DNA of 29,360 bases from CAZFVY01 sp964522665 (lineage in GTDB: Bacteria > Verrucomicrobiota > Verrucomicrobiia > Limisphaerales > CAZFVY01). Shown here piece after piece: positions 23,855 to 29,360 of the stretch (the stretch's first letter is position 1; each line of letters starts with the position of its first letter). Below the pieces are notes generated by a model. It made no database searches. It saw nothing but the letters and a program-made list of their open reading frames with translations, and was not told the DNA's origin. The stretch covers positions 1-29,360 of the forward strand of contig CAZFVY010000095.1 in the NCBI GenBank assembly GCA_964522665.1, in the 5' to 3' direction. Both the position numbers and the translations under genes were made by a program.

Positions 23855-24688
23855 TCAGCCCAATTTCTGCAAACCCCACTCCGCGCGGGTGCGGACGGTG
23901 GGATTCAAGTCCTGGTTTTGGGACATTTGCTTGAGCAGCGGCATCGCCTCTTTTTCCTTCAGGGCCACCATCAAATTGATGAGTTCCACATGGACCAGCG
24001 GCGAGTTTTGGCCGGCGAGCGACTTCAACAAGCCTTGCCGGACCGAGTCGTCCGCGGCGAATTGGTGCAATGCGTCCACCGCGGCGAGGCGGACGTTCAC
24101 GTTCGGATCGGTGTCCAGCGCCCGCAACAGCGCGGCCAGCACATCCTGGTCGAGACGGTCGAGACGGTAACTCCAGTTCACGCCCCGGAGACGTTCGCTG
24201 GCCGACGGTTCCTGCAGAAGCGCGACCGTGACCAACTGCCGCATGTTCGCCACTTCCTGGCGCAATTCATCGACCGCGTGCTCGCTGACGCCGGCGAGGT
24301 TCCGCGCGCCCCGCGGCGCGATGGCGGGGCCAAGCAAAAGGCCGAACGCAAACAGCGCGATGGCGATCGCCGCCTGCCAGCCCGGCTGCCGCGGCCACCA
24401 ACCGGCGAGCCATTCCATGAACGACGGACGCCGGGAGGTTTCGCGTTCCGCCTGCCGAATACCCTGGCCGTACGCGTCCAACATCGCCTCGAAGCGCGCC
24501 CGGGCGGCCACGCCCGGCTTCTCGACCGGCAAGGCGCCCAAGCTCGACCAACAGGCCTCCAGCCCGCTCAATTCCGCGCGGCACGCGGGGCAGCCGGCCA
24601 GATGCGCGGTGATGTCCGCCTTCGCGGGGGCCGCGAGTTCGCCGGCCAAATAATCGGTCAGTTGCGCCTGGATCGCGTCACATTTCAT
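23855..24688 (-). CDS. Transmembrane anti-sigma factor with HEAT-like repeats
   Basis: 277-residue anti-sigma factor. The N-terminal ~40 residues form a zinc-binding anti-sigma domain with His29, Cys33 and Cys36 (HxxxCxxC), and Cys3 upstream. One transmembrane helix lies at about 105-124. After it, residues about 130-165 look coiled-coil (EHAVDELRQEVANMRQLV), and 175-277 form short alpha-helical repeats resembling HEAT repeats (VNVRLAAVDALHQF, SPLVHVELINLMVALK, PTVRTRAEWGLQKLG). The start overlaps the sigma gene stop by 11 bp, the usual coupling of such pairs. It is predicted to hold the ECF sigma factor inactive at the membrane. An extracytoplasmic HEAT-type sensor module is unusual. Confidence 0.9.
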   Translation of the reverse strand: MKCDAIQAQLTDYLAGELAAPAKADITAHLAGCPACRAELSGLEACWSSLGALPVEKPGVAARARFEAMLDAYGQGIRQAERETSRRPSFMEWLAGWWPRQPGWQAAIAIALFAFGLLLGPAIAPRGARNLAGVSEHAVDELRQEVANMRQLVTVALLQEPSASERLRGVNWSYRLDRLDQDVLAALLRALDTDPNVNVRLAAVDALHQFAADDSVRQGLLKSLAGQNSPLVHVELINLMVALKEKEAMPLLKQMSQNQDLNPTVRTRAEWGLQKLG

Positions 24689-25262
24689 AGCGTTTCTCTC
24701 CGGTTAACTTTTGGAAAATCTCGCGTAACTCGGCCAACGCGCGATGCACCCGCACCTTGACCGTCGCCACCTCGCACCCGAGGATTTCAGCGACCTCGGC
24801 ATACTTCAGATTCTGGACGCGCGCCAGCAGGAGCAACTCCCGCTTCTCGACCGGCAGCCGGTCCAGCGCTTGTTCCAACAGGCTGATTTCGCTCTGCTGC
24901 CCGGCCAATCGGTCCGGCTGCGGGCGCGGGCAGGGCGTCTCGGCCAGCGCGTCGGCTTCGGCCTCGCTCAGCCGCGCCTCGCGATAATGGCGGCGCAGGC
25001 CGTCAAAGTGGACGTTGCGCGCGATTTGGAACATCCAGGAGCGGAACTGGTTTTCCGGGCGGAACGATTGGCGATACTTGAGCATTCTTAAAAAGACTTC
25101 CTGAGCCAGGTCCTCGCTGAATTCGCGGTTGCCCGTCAGCCGGGCGAAGAAGTTGAAGAGCGATGGGTGATGGCGTTCAAACAGCACCCCGAGCTTTTCC
25201 ACTTCACCGTCCCGGACTTGCCGCATCACTTGATTGTCCGTCAGCGAATCCACACGTTTCAT
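24678..25262 (-). CDS. ECF RNA polymerase sigma factor (RpoE-like)
   Basis: 194-residue group IV sigma factor. Region 2 (residues about 25-95) has FARLTGNREFSEDLAQEVFLRML and NQFRSWMFQIARNVHFDGLRR, the core-binding and -10 segments. Region 4 (about 130-185) contains the helix-turn-helix LKYAEVAEILGCEVATVKVR. There is no region 3 or region 1, as expected for ECF factors. The ATG at 25262 is the only good start. It is coupled to the anti-sigma gene by an 11-bp overlap. Targets are likely to include the DUF4097 genes downstream, but a shared promoter motif could not be demonstrated by eye. Confidence 0.95.
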   Translation of the reverse strand: MKRVDSLTDNQVMRQVRDGEVEKLGVLFERHHPSLFNFFARLTGNREFSEDLAQEVFLRMLKYRQSFRPENQFRSWMFQIARNVHFDGLRRHYREARLSEAEADALAETPCPRPQPDRLAGQQSEISLLEQALDRLPVEKRELLLLARVQNLKYAEVAEILGCEVATVKVRVHRALAELREIFQKLTGEKRYEM

Positions 25263-25278
25263 TGACCGTCTGATAGGG

Positions 25279-25305
25279 ATACCCGGTCAACGGCAAAAGG
25301 GTTAC
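25279..25305 (-). promoter_or_regulatory. Possible ECF-type promoter of the sigma gene
   Basis: On the minus strand GTAACCC (25305-25299) and GGTAT (25283-25279) are separated by 15 bp, resembling the AAC-containing -35 and short -10 elements of ECF-dependent promoters. It lies 16 bp upstream of the start codon. Weak evidence, given for comparison with other loci. Confidence 0.22.
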
Positions 25306-25387
25306 GGGAAATGTTTGGCGGGAGTAGTCGGAGATGCCGGCGCGTTGCCGCAAAGCCTGCCGTGTAATCGCCGTCGGCTCCGACGCC

Positions 25388-25847
25388 CAGGGCAAACGCA
25401 TCTAAATGTGGAACCCACCGACGGTTGTTACCAATCGCGCAGGATTCTCGATTTGACCCCGTTGTAGTCGCGAGGAACTTGTTGCCGTAACCGGATTCCC
25501 GGTCAAGCGGTCATCCATTTTTGCGCCCGCGCCTTCTTTCAGCCCCTGCGGGGCTGAGTCCTAAAGCCCAAGGATGGCGCAACGCGCCTTCCTTGGGTTC
25601 AGACGCCTCTGTTTGCCAACCCCGAAGCGGGTTGTGGCGGCGGCCGGCGCCACAACCCGCTTCGGGGTTGGATCGGGACGGACCGGATACCCAAGGTTGC
25701 CCGCTGCGCGGGACAACCTTGGGCTTTGGGACGGAATCCCTCCAGGATTCTTTGACTAGATCGTCTCCTAAAACCGAAGGAAGCGACCACCGCTCAAGAA
25801 ACGGGCCGACACGACTCGCACGGCAGGATTTAGATGCGTCTGCCCTG
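25388..25847. mobile_element. 460-bp MITE-like segment with 20-bp terminal inverted repeats
   Basis: CAGGGCAAACGCATCTAAAT (25388-25407) and the reverse complement of 25828-25847 agree at 19 of 20 positions. The ends enclose non-coding DNA packed with strong hairpins. No transposase frame is present inside, so it would be a non-autonomous or decayed element. No clear target-site duplication is seen. Outside it, 25306-25387 and 25848-26008 contain nothing I recognise. Confidence 0.5.
25535..25723. repeat. Cluster of four strong hairpins
   Basis: From left to right: TCAGCCCC/GGGGCTGA near 25539-25557; CCAAGGA...GCGCC pairing back around 25568-25596; a perfect 24-bp inverted repeat with arms 25616-25639 and 25648-25671 and an 8-nt loop; and CCCAAGGTTGCCCGC pairing with GCGGGACAACCTTGGG (25690-25723) with a single bulge. 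Translations of such repeats give spurious proline/arginine-rich ORFs. All lie inside the 460-bp bounded segment. Confidence 0.75.
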
Positions 25848-26008
25848 CCCCAACACCCGATTTGACTTGTCGGGTCAGTTGCCGACGGTGAAATTGGGGT
25901 CCGGCAGGGATACCGCCGGAATCCGCAGAGCGCGATGCAGTTGTCAATACTAAGACCCCTATGCGACGCGGCGTAACGATTACCCCGGTTCGAGGTCTGA
26001 ATTGAGAG

Positions 26009-26299
26009 ATGTTACTTTCATTCGCCAGTTGGCTTCTGCTTCTGCTTCAAGCGCTGATGCTTGTCGCAACAGCCTTCGTACTGCCAATGAGGCTTCCGCT
26101 TCGCTTCATTCCTTATTTCTTCTATACGATTGGTGTCGGGGCGGCGTGGCTAGCATACGCAGTACTCGCCATGTTATTCGACGGGGTAGTAGGAAATGAT
26201 ATTCCGGGCATCGGCTACCTACTTCTCGGGTTCCTCGGCTGGGCGCTCGGGTCTGCGATCTGGCTTTACCGACGGCGCCTCGATCGAGAGTTTCGGTAG
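26009..26299 (+). CDS. Small hypothetical membrane protein
   Basis: 96-residue protein with three predicted transmembrane helices: residues about 3-24 (SWLLLLLQALMLVATAFVL), 34-57 (IPYFFYTIGVGAAWLAYAVLAM) and 68-87 (GYLLLGFLGWALGSAIWLY). It ends in a positively charged tail (RRRLDREFR), consistent with the inside-positive rule. A GAGAG sequence lies just upstream of the ATG. No family is recognised. It stands between the MITE-like segment and a convergent gene. Confidence 0.6.
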   Translation: MLLSFASWLLLLLQALMLVATAFVLPMRLPLRFIPYFFYTIGVGAAWLAYAVLAMLFDGVVGNDIPGIGYLLLGFLGWALGSAIWLYRRRLDREFR

Positions 26300-26344
26300 G
26301 CCGAGCCGGTCTGCGACTGGGTCGCTGGTTGCGCGGAACCACTG

Positions 26345-26908
26345 CTAGGCGCTTCGACTTGGCCCCGCAGGCGCCGTGGCAGCCTCGATCGCTTTCGCGT
26401 GCTCGGTGTCTTCGTCCAAAAAACGTTTAACGCGCCAGAGCATGAAGCCGACCGTGGAGAGCGCCACGACGGCGAACGCGAGGCCTTGGAGCGTTTCCGC
26501 CAGTTTCTCCGGCGACACGAAGCGCAACGGGTAGAGAAAGAAACCCAGCCCCGCAAGGACCAGCAGCCAGGCGCCTTTTCGCGCGTCCGCGAGGCCGCGC
26601 CCGGCGAGCTTCCAATACAAGACCGCGCCGGCGCCGCCAATCACGGCCGCTACCGCGGTCCGAAACGAGGCTTGGAAGCAAAACCCGGCCGCGTTCGAGC
26701 GGAGCGCTTCGGTCGAGGCCGCCAAGGCGCCAAAGGCGAGGGCGGTCGAGACCGTCGCGATTCTCAACACCTGTTCGGTGTTCTTGATCTCGGCTTCGGT
26801 GACCGCCTCGGCGTTGATCGTGGCGCCGCATGAGCAGCCCGCTTCCGTGCGCGGCGACCGGTTGAAGGCTTGGGTCCCCGGTGTTTTGCGTTCGATTAAA
26901 GCTTTCAT
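26345..26908 (-). CDS. Hypothetical four-helix membrane protein
   Basis: 187-residue protein of unknown family. The N-terminal ~45 residues are soluble with a CSCG pair (residues 25-28) that could bind a metal. About four hydrophobic helices follow (VLRIATVSTALAFGALAAS, ASFRTAVAAVIGGAGAVLYW, GAWLLVLAGLGFFLYPL, LQGLAFAVVALSTVGFMLW), then a charged tail. ATG 26908 is chosen because GAAGG lies about 6 bp upstream; a longer frame from 26956 lacks this. It is divergent from the GAF-sigma54 regulator across a 161-bp gap with palindromes, so it may be regulated by that protein. Confidence 0.65.
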   Translation of the reverse strand: MKALIERKTPGTQAFNRSPRTEAGCSCGATINAEAVTEAEIKNTEQVLRIATVSTALAFGALAASTEALRSNAAGFCFQASFRTAVAAVIGGAGAVLYWKLAGRGLADARKGAWLLVLAGLGFFLYPLRFVSPEKLAETLQGLAFAVVALSTVGFMLWRVKRFLDEDTEHAKAIEAATAPAGPSRSA

Positions 26909-26958
26909 GAGACCTTCTATATCATGCGCCGTGCCAACTAACTGAAGCTTACGCAACG

Positions 26959-26988
26959 TATTATGGATGTGAGTATTATGTCATAATA
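26959..26988. promoter_or_regulatory. Repeated TATTATG half-sites with 15-bp palindrome
   Basis: TATTATG at 26959-26965 is repeated at 26974-26980, where it forms a perfect palindrome with CATAATA (26982-26988) around a central T. The 15-bp offset between the copies and the location between divergent genes fit an operator or overlapping promoters (CATAATAC on the minus strand resembles a -10). Confidence 0.4.
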
Positions 26989-27024
26989 GGCGAATCGGCC
27001 AAGGTTACGAAACTTCCTGTCATC

Positions 27025-27056
27025 ACGAATTCTCGTGTCAAATTACGAGAATTCGT
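27025..27056. promoter_or_regulatory. Perfect 12-bp inverted repeat before GAF-sigma54 gene
   Basis: ACGAATTCTCGT (27025-27036) and ACGAGAATTCGT (27045-27056) are exact reverse complements with an 8-bp spacer, ending 13 bp before the start codon at 27070. Each arm is itself a partial dyad (ACGA...TCGT). This is a strong candidate operator for autoregulation. Confidence 0.6.
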
Positions 27057-27069
27057 ATAGCGTGCCGGC

Positions 27070-28671
27070 ATGAATCCCGAGGCGCTCCAGTCGATCATGC
27101 TCGCGGTCGCCGAGGGGCGGTCGATGGAGGTCATCCTCCGGCAGATTGTCGAGGGAATCGCGGAAAAATCGACGGCGGCGCTGGTGCGCCTTTGGTTGGT
27201 GGCTCCCGGGGACCTTTGCGCTGAATGCGCGCTGCGCTCGGAATGCCCCGACCAAACCCGCTGCCTGCATTTGGTGGCGAGCGCGGGTCGCTCGCAGGCC
27301 GGCGACGAGGAGTATTCGCGCGTGAACGGAACGTTTCGGCGGATTCCGCTCGGCGCCCGCAAGATTGGGAGAATCGCCGCCACGGGCGAGGCGCTGCTGG
27401 CGGCCGACGTGAAGCCGGAAGATCCGTGGGTGGCCAACCCGCAATGGATCACGACCGAGAAAGTGCGGAGTTTCGCCGGTCAGCCGGTCGTTTTTCGGGG
27501 CGAAGTCCTGGGCGTGCTGGGCGTTTTCGAGCGCGCCCGGCTGGCGGCGGCGGATTTTGAGGCGTTGCGGGTGTTCGCCAATCACGCGGCCGTGGCGATC
27601 GCGAACTTGCGGGCTTTCCTGGAAATCGACCAATTGCGACACCGCCTCGAGCAGGAGAACGCCTATTTGCAGGAAGAAATCAAAACGGCGCTCGATTTCG
27701 GGGGGCTGGTCGGGCGCTCGGCTCCGTTGCAGAAGGTACTACAACAAATCGACCTGGTGGCGCGGACGGAAGCCACCGTCCTGATCCTGGGCGAGTCGGG
27801 CGTCGGCAAGGAATTGATCGCGCGGGCGATCCACGAGCGCAGCGGACGGGCGCGGCGGCCGTTGATCAAGGTGAATTGCGGCGCGATTCCGGAAAACCTG
27901 TTCGAGAGCGAAATGTTCGGGCACGCGAAGGGCGCGTTCACCGGCGCCGTCAAGGACCGGGCCGGCCGCTTCGAACTGGCGGACGGCGGCACGCTGTTCC
28001 TGGATGAGGTCGGCGAGATACCGCTCGCGCTCCAGACGAAACTGCTGCGCGTGCTGCAGGAACGCCAATTCGAACGGGTCGGCGAAGACCGGACGCGCCA
28101 CGCGGACGTCCGGATCGTGGCCGCGACCAATCGCGATTTGAAGCGGGAGGTCGAGGCGGGGCGTTTCCGCCGCGACTTGTTTTACCGGCTAAGCGTCTTT
28201 CCCATCGAGGTTCCGCCATTGCGCGAGCGGCGCGCCGACATCCCGCTGCTGGCCGCCCATTTTCTGGAACAGGCCGCCAAAAAAATGAACCTCAAACCCC
28301 GTCGCCTCAGTGACGAACAGGCGCGCCTTCTCTCCGAATACGCTTGGCCCGGCAACATCCGGGAATTGCAGAACGTCATCGAGCGGGCGGTGATCCTCTC
28401 CCAGAACGGGCCGCTGCGGTTGGACTATCTGCCGGGCGCCGCCGAGGCCCCATCGCCGATCCAACGTCCGGCTCCGGAGGCGGTCGTCGCCGACGGGCCT
28501 GAGTTTCTGACGCGCGCCGAGTTGCGCCAGCGCGAGGCCGAGAATATTCGGGCCGCGCTGGCGAAGACCCACGGAAAGGTGTTCGGCCCGGGCGGCGCCG
28601 CCGAAGCGCTCGGAATGAAGGGAACGACACTGGCTTCGCGCATCAAGGCGCTCGGCTTGAAACGGAGTTGA
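27070..28671 (+). CDS. GAF-domain sigma54-dependent activator with Cys4 motif
   Basis: 533-residue activator. An N-terminal GAF-type sensor spans about residues 1-185, with four closely spaced cysteines C50, C53, C59 and C65 (CAECALRSECPDQTRC) that could bind an iron-sulfur cluster or zinc. A short coiled coil follows (LRHRLEQENAYLQEEIK). The AAA+ domain (about 212-440) has Walker A GESGVGKE (241-248), GAFTGA (288-293) and Walker B TLFLDEVGE, so it can engage sigma54 polymerase. The C-terminal Fis-type helix-turn-helix (REAENIRAALAKTHGKVFG ... AAEALGMKGTTLASRI) completes it. There is no receiver domain, so control is by ligand or redox rather than phosphorylation. Its target is unknown; the divergent membrane gene is the nearest candidate. 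Confidence 0.93.
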   Translation: MNPEALQSIMLAVAEGRSMEVILRQIVEGIAEKSTAALVRLWLVAPGDLCAECALRSECPDQTRCLHLVASAGRSQAGDEEYSRVNGTFRRIPLGARKIGRIAATGEALLAADVKPEDPWVANPQWITTEKVRSFAGQPVVFRGEVLGVLGVFERARLAAADFEALRVFANHAAVAIANLRAFLEIDQLRHRLEQENAYLQEEIKTALDFGGLVGRSAPLQKVLQQIDLVARTEATVLILGESGVGKELIARAIHERSGRARRPLIKVNCGAIPENLFESEMFGHAKGAFTGAVKDRAGRFELADGGTLFLDEVGEIPLALQTKLLRVLQERQFERVGEDRTRHADVRIVAATNRDLKREVEAGRFRRDLFYRLSVFPIEVPPLRERRADIPLLAAHFLEQAAKKMNLKPRRLSDEQARLLSEYAWPGNIRELQNVIERAVILSQNGPLRLDYLPGAAEAPSPIQRPAPEAVVADGPEFLTRAELRQREAENIRAALAKTHGKVFGPGGAAEALGMKGTTLASRIKALGLKRS

Positions 28672-28766
28672 GCCAGCCCCAATTAAAACGCACGTTTCCG
28701 CGACCTTCCGACCCCGTGATCGGCGACTCCGCCGCGACAGGGCTTCGCGCGCGGCGAACACGGCTA

Positions 28767-28859
28767 TGGTGGGGCGAGGCTCTGCCGAGCCTTGACTGGG
28801 TAGCGACGGCAGCAGCTCGGCCGAGCTATCCACGGCTCGGCAGGAGCCTCGCCCCACCA
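28767..28859. repeat. Family B palindromic element, 93 bp
   Basis: The 16-bp ends TGGTGGGGCGAGGCTC (28767-28782) and GAGCCTCGCCCCACCA (28844-28859) are perfect inverted copies. The pairing continues inward (TGCCGAGCC with GGCTCGGCA), with one bulged base, to 25-bp arms. Partial copies occur at 18782-18807 and 21459-21474. The preceding 28672-28766 holds nothing recognisable. Confidence 0.75.
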
Positions 28860-28893
28860 ATCAATGGTCGCGGGGTGGTCAGAGATCGGCGGA

Positions 28894-29360
28894 CGCCCAA
28901 AGCGGTGTCGCGCTGCGCTTGCCACCGCACTCCATGAGCGCTCGAACAAAAGTTGCCGCGCGATGTGGACTGCGTCGGCGGAGCGCAGCGGCGACGACGC
29001 TTTCGCCGGGCAGGACGTGTGCTCTAGTTCGGGGGTCCGCTCCTCGCTTAGGCGCCCAAAGCGGTGTCGCGCTGCGCTTGCCACCGCACTCCATAAGCGC
29101 TCGAACAAAAGTTGCCGCGCCGTGTGGAGTGCGTCGGCAGAGCGCAGCGGCGACGACGCTTTCGCCGGGCAGGGCGCGCGCTCTGGTTCGAGGGTTCGCT
29201 CCTCGCTTAGGCGCCCAAAGCGGTGTCGCGCTGCGCTTGCCACCGCACTCCATAAGCGCTCGAACAAAAGTTGCCGCGCCGTGTGGAGTGCGTCGGCAGA
29301 GCGCCGCGGCGACGACGCTTTCGCCGGGCAGGGCGCGTGCTCTAGTTCGGGTGTTTTCTC
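28894..29360. repeat. 159-bp tandem repeat array (window edge)
   Basis: CGCCCAAAGCGGTGTCGCGC recurs at 28894, 29053 and 29212, exactly 159 bp apart, with roughly 92 percent identity between the first two units. Within each unit a segment (28899-28934 in unit 1) is inversely similar to 28966-29003, so each unit can form a long hairpin. The motif is family C. Because 159 is divisible by 3, an open frame on the minus strand stays open through the array with a 53-residue period. The array is cut by the window end. Confidence 0.85.

Noticed and set aside
22628..24760. 710-codon plus-strand frame opposite DUF4097 and anti-sigma genes
   Set aside because: It spans two real genes and a repeat on the other strand and shows only low-complexity Arg/Ala composition.
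26908..26940. Possible sigma54 promoter (TTGGCACGGCGCATGA) before the divergent membrane gene
   Set aside because: The -12 GC is replaced by GA and the implied start would fall almost on the start codon, so the match is too weak.
28764..29267. Minus-strand frame with a 53-residue repeat across the tandem array
   Set aside because: The open frame follows from a 159-bp period divisible by three. The same motif is dispersed elsewhere in non-coding positions and different frames, so coding is unlikely.
28894..29360. Possible CRISPR array
   Set aside because: The units are 159 bp and similar along their whole length. There are no short repeats alternating with unique spacers and no cas genes nearby.

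Overview
The window is GC-rich bacterial chromosome with about 21 well-supported protein genes, two weak ORFs, no rRNA or tRNA genes and no CRISPR array. The gene content suggests a member of Verrucomicrobiota, perhaps of the Limisphaerales/Pedosphaera kind: a MacB/FtsX permease of the large ADOP type, DUF4097 proteins, a PocR-AraC regulator, GAF-sigma54 and NtrC regulators, and intergenic spaces loaded with GC-rich palindromic repeats. This placement is inferred from style, not from a marker-gene comparison.

Layout. 1-544: long hairpin and apparently non-coding DNA. 545-1651 (+): tRNA-dihydrouridine synthase. 1797-2815 (-): a frameshifted colicin E3-type ribonuclease toxin, its probable antitoxin/immunity gene and a DUF1232-like protein. 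2995-4419 (+): gatB. 4730-7042 (+): a large two-TM protein joining a degenerate class III cyclase-like domain to a pseudokinase. 7174-7788 (-): two doubtful small ORFs. 7817-8704 (-): PocR-AraC regulator. 9126-11862 (-): operon for a short zinc-ribbon protein, a PTS EIIA-like protein and a SulP anion transporter. 12345-14487 (-): soluble histidine kinase and NtrC-type regulator, translationally coupled. 14603-15685 (-): zinc-dependent dehydrogenase. 16227-20820 (-): ABC ATPase, DUF4160 protein, DUF4097 protein and ADOP permease. 21658-25262 (-): ECF sigma factor, anti-sigma factor with C-terminal HEAT-like repeats, and two more DUF4097 proteins, closed by a strong hairpin terminator. 26009-26299 (+): small membrane protein. 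26345-26908 (-) and 27070-28671 (+): a membrane protein divergent from a GAF-sigma54 activator with a four-cysteine motif. 28672-29360: a 93-bp palindromic element and a 159-bp tandem array that runs off the window.

How the genes may work together. (i) The kinase/NtrC pair lies directly upstream of the zinc-ribbon/EIIA/SulP operon. The gap holds a good -24/-12 (sigma54) promoter match and, about 110 bp further upstream, a GTGCA-N5-TGCAC dyad, so the pair probably controls anion uptake. (ii) The ECF sigma/anti-sigma pair, three secreted DUF4097 proteins and the ABC/ADOP exporter, all on one strand, look like an envelope-stress or export regulon. (iii) The GAF-sigma54 gene has a perfect 12-bp inverted repeat just before its start codon and a 15-bp palindrome in the shared intergenic space, which suggests autoregulation and control of the divergent membrane gene. 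(iv) The toxin module keeps all recognisable E3-type catalytic residues once a single base in a C6 run is discounted.

At least three dispersed repeat families (A with GGTAGGGA ends, B with TGGTGGGGCGAGGCTC ends, C with GGAGTGCGG...CGCTTT) occupy most gaps, plus a 460-bp segment bounded by 20-bp inverted repeats.
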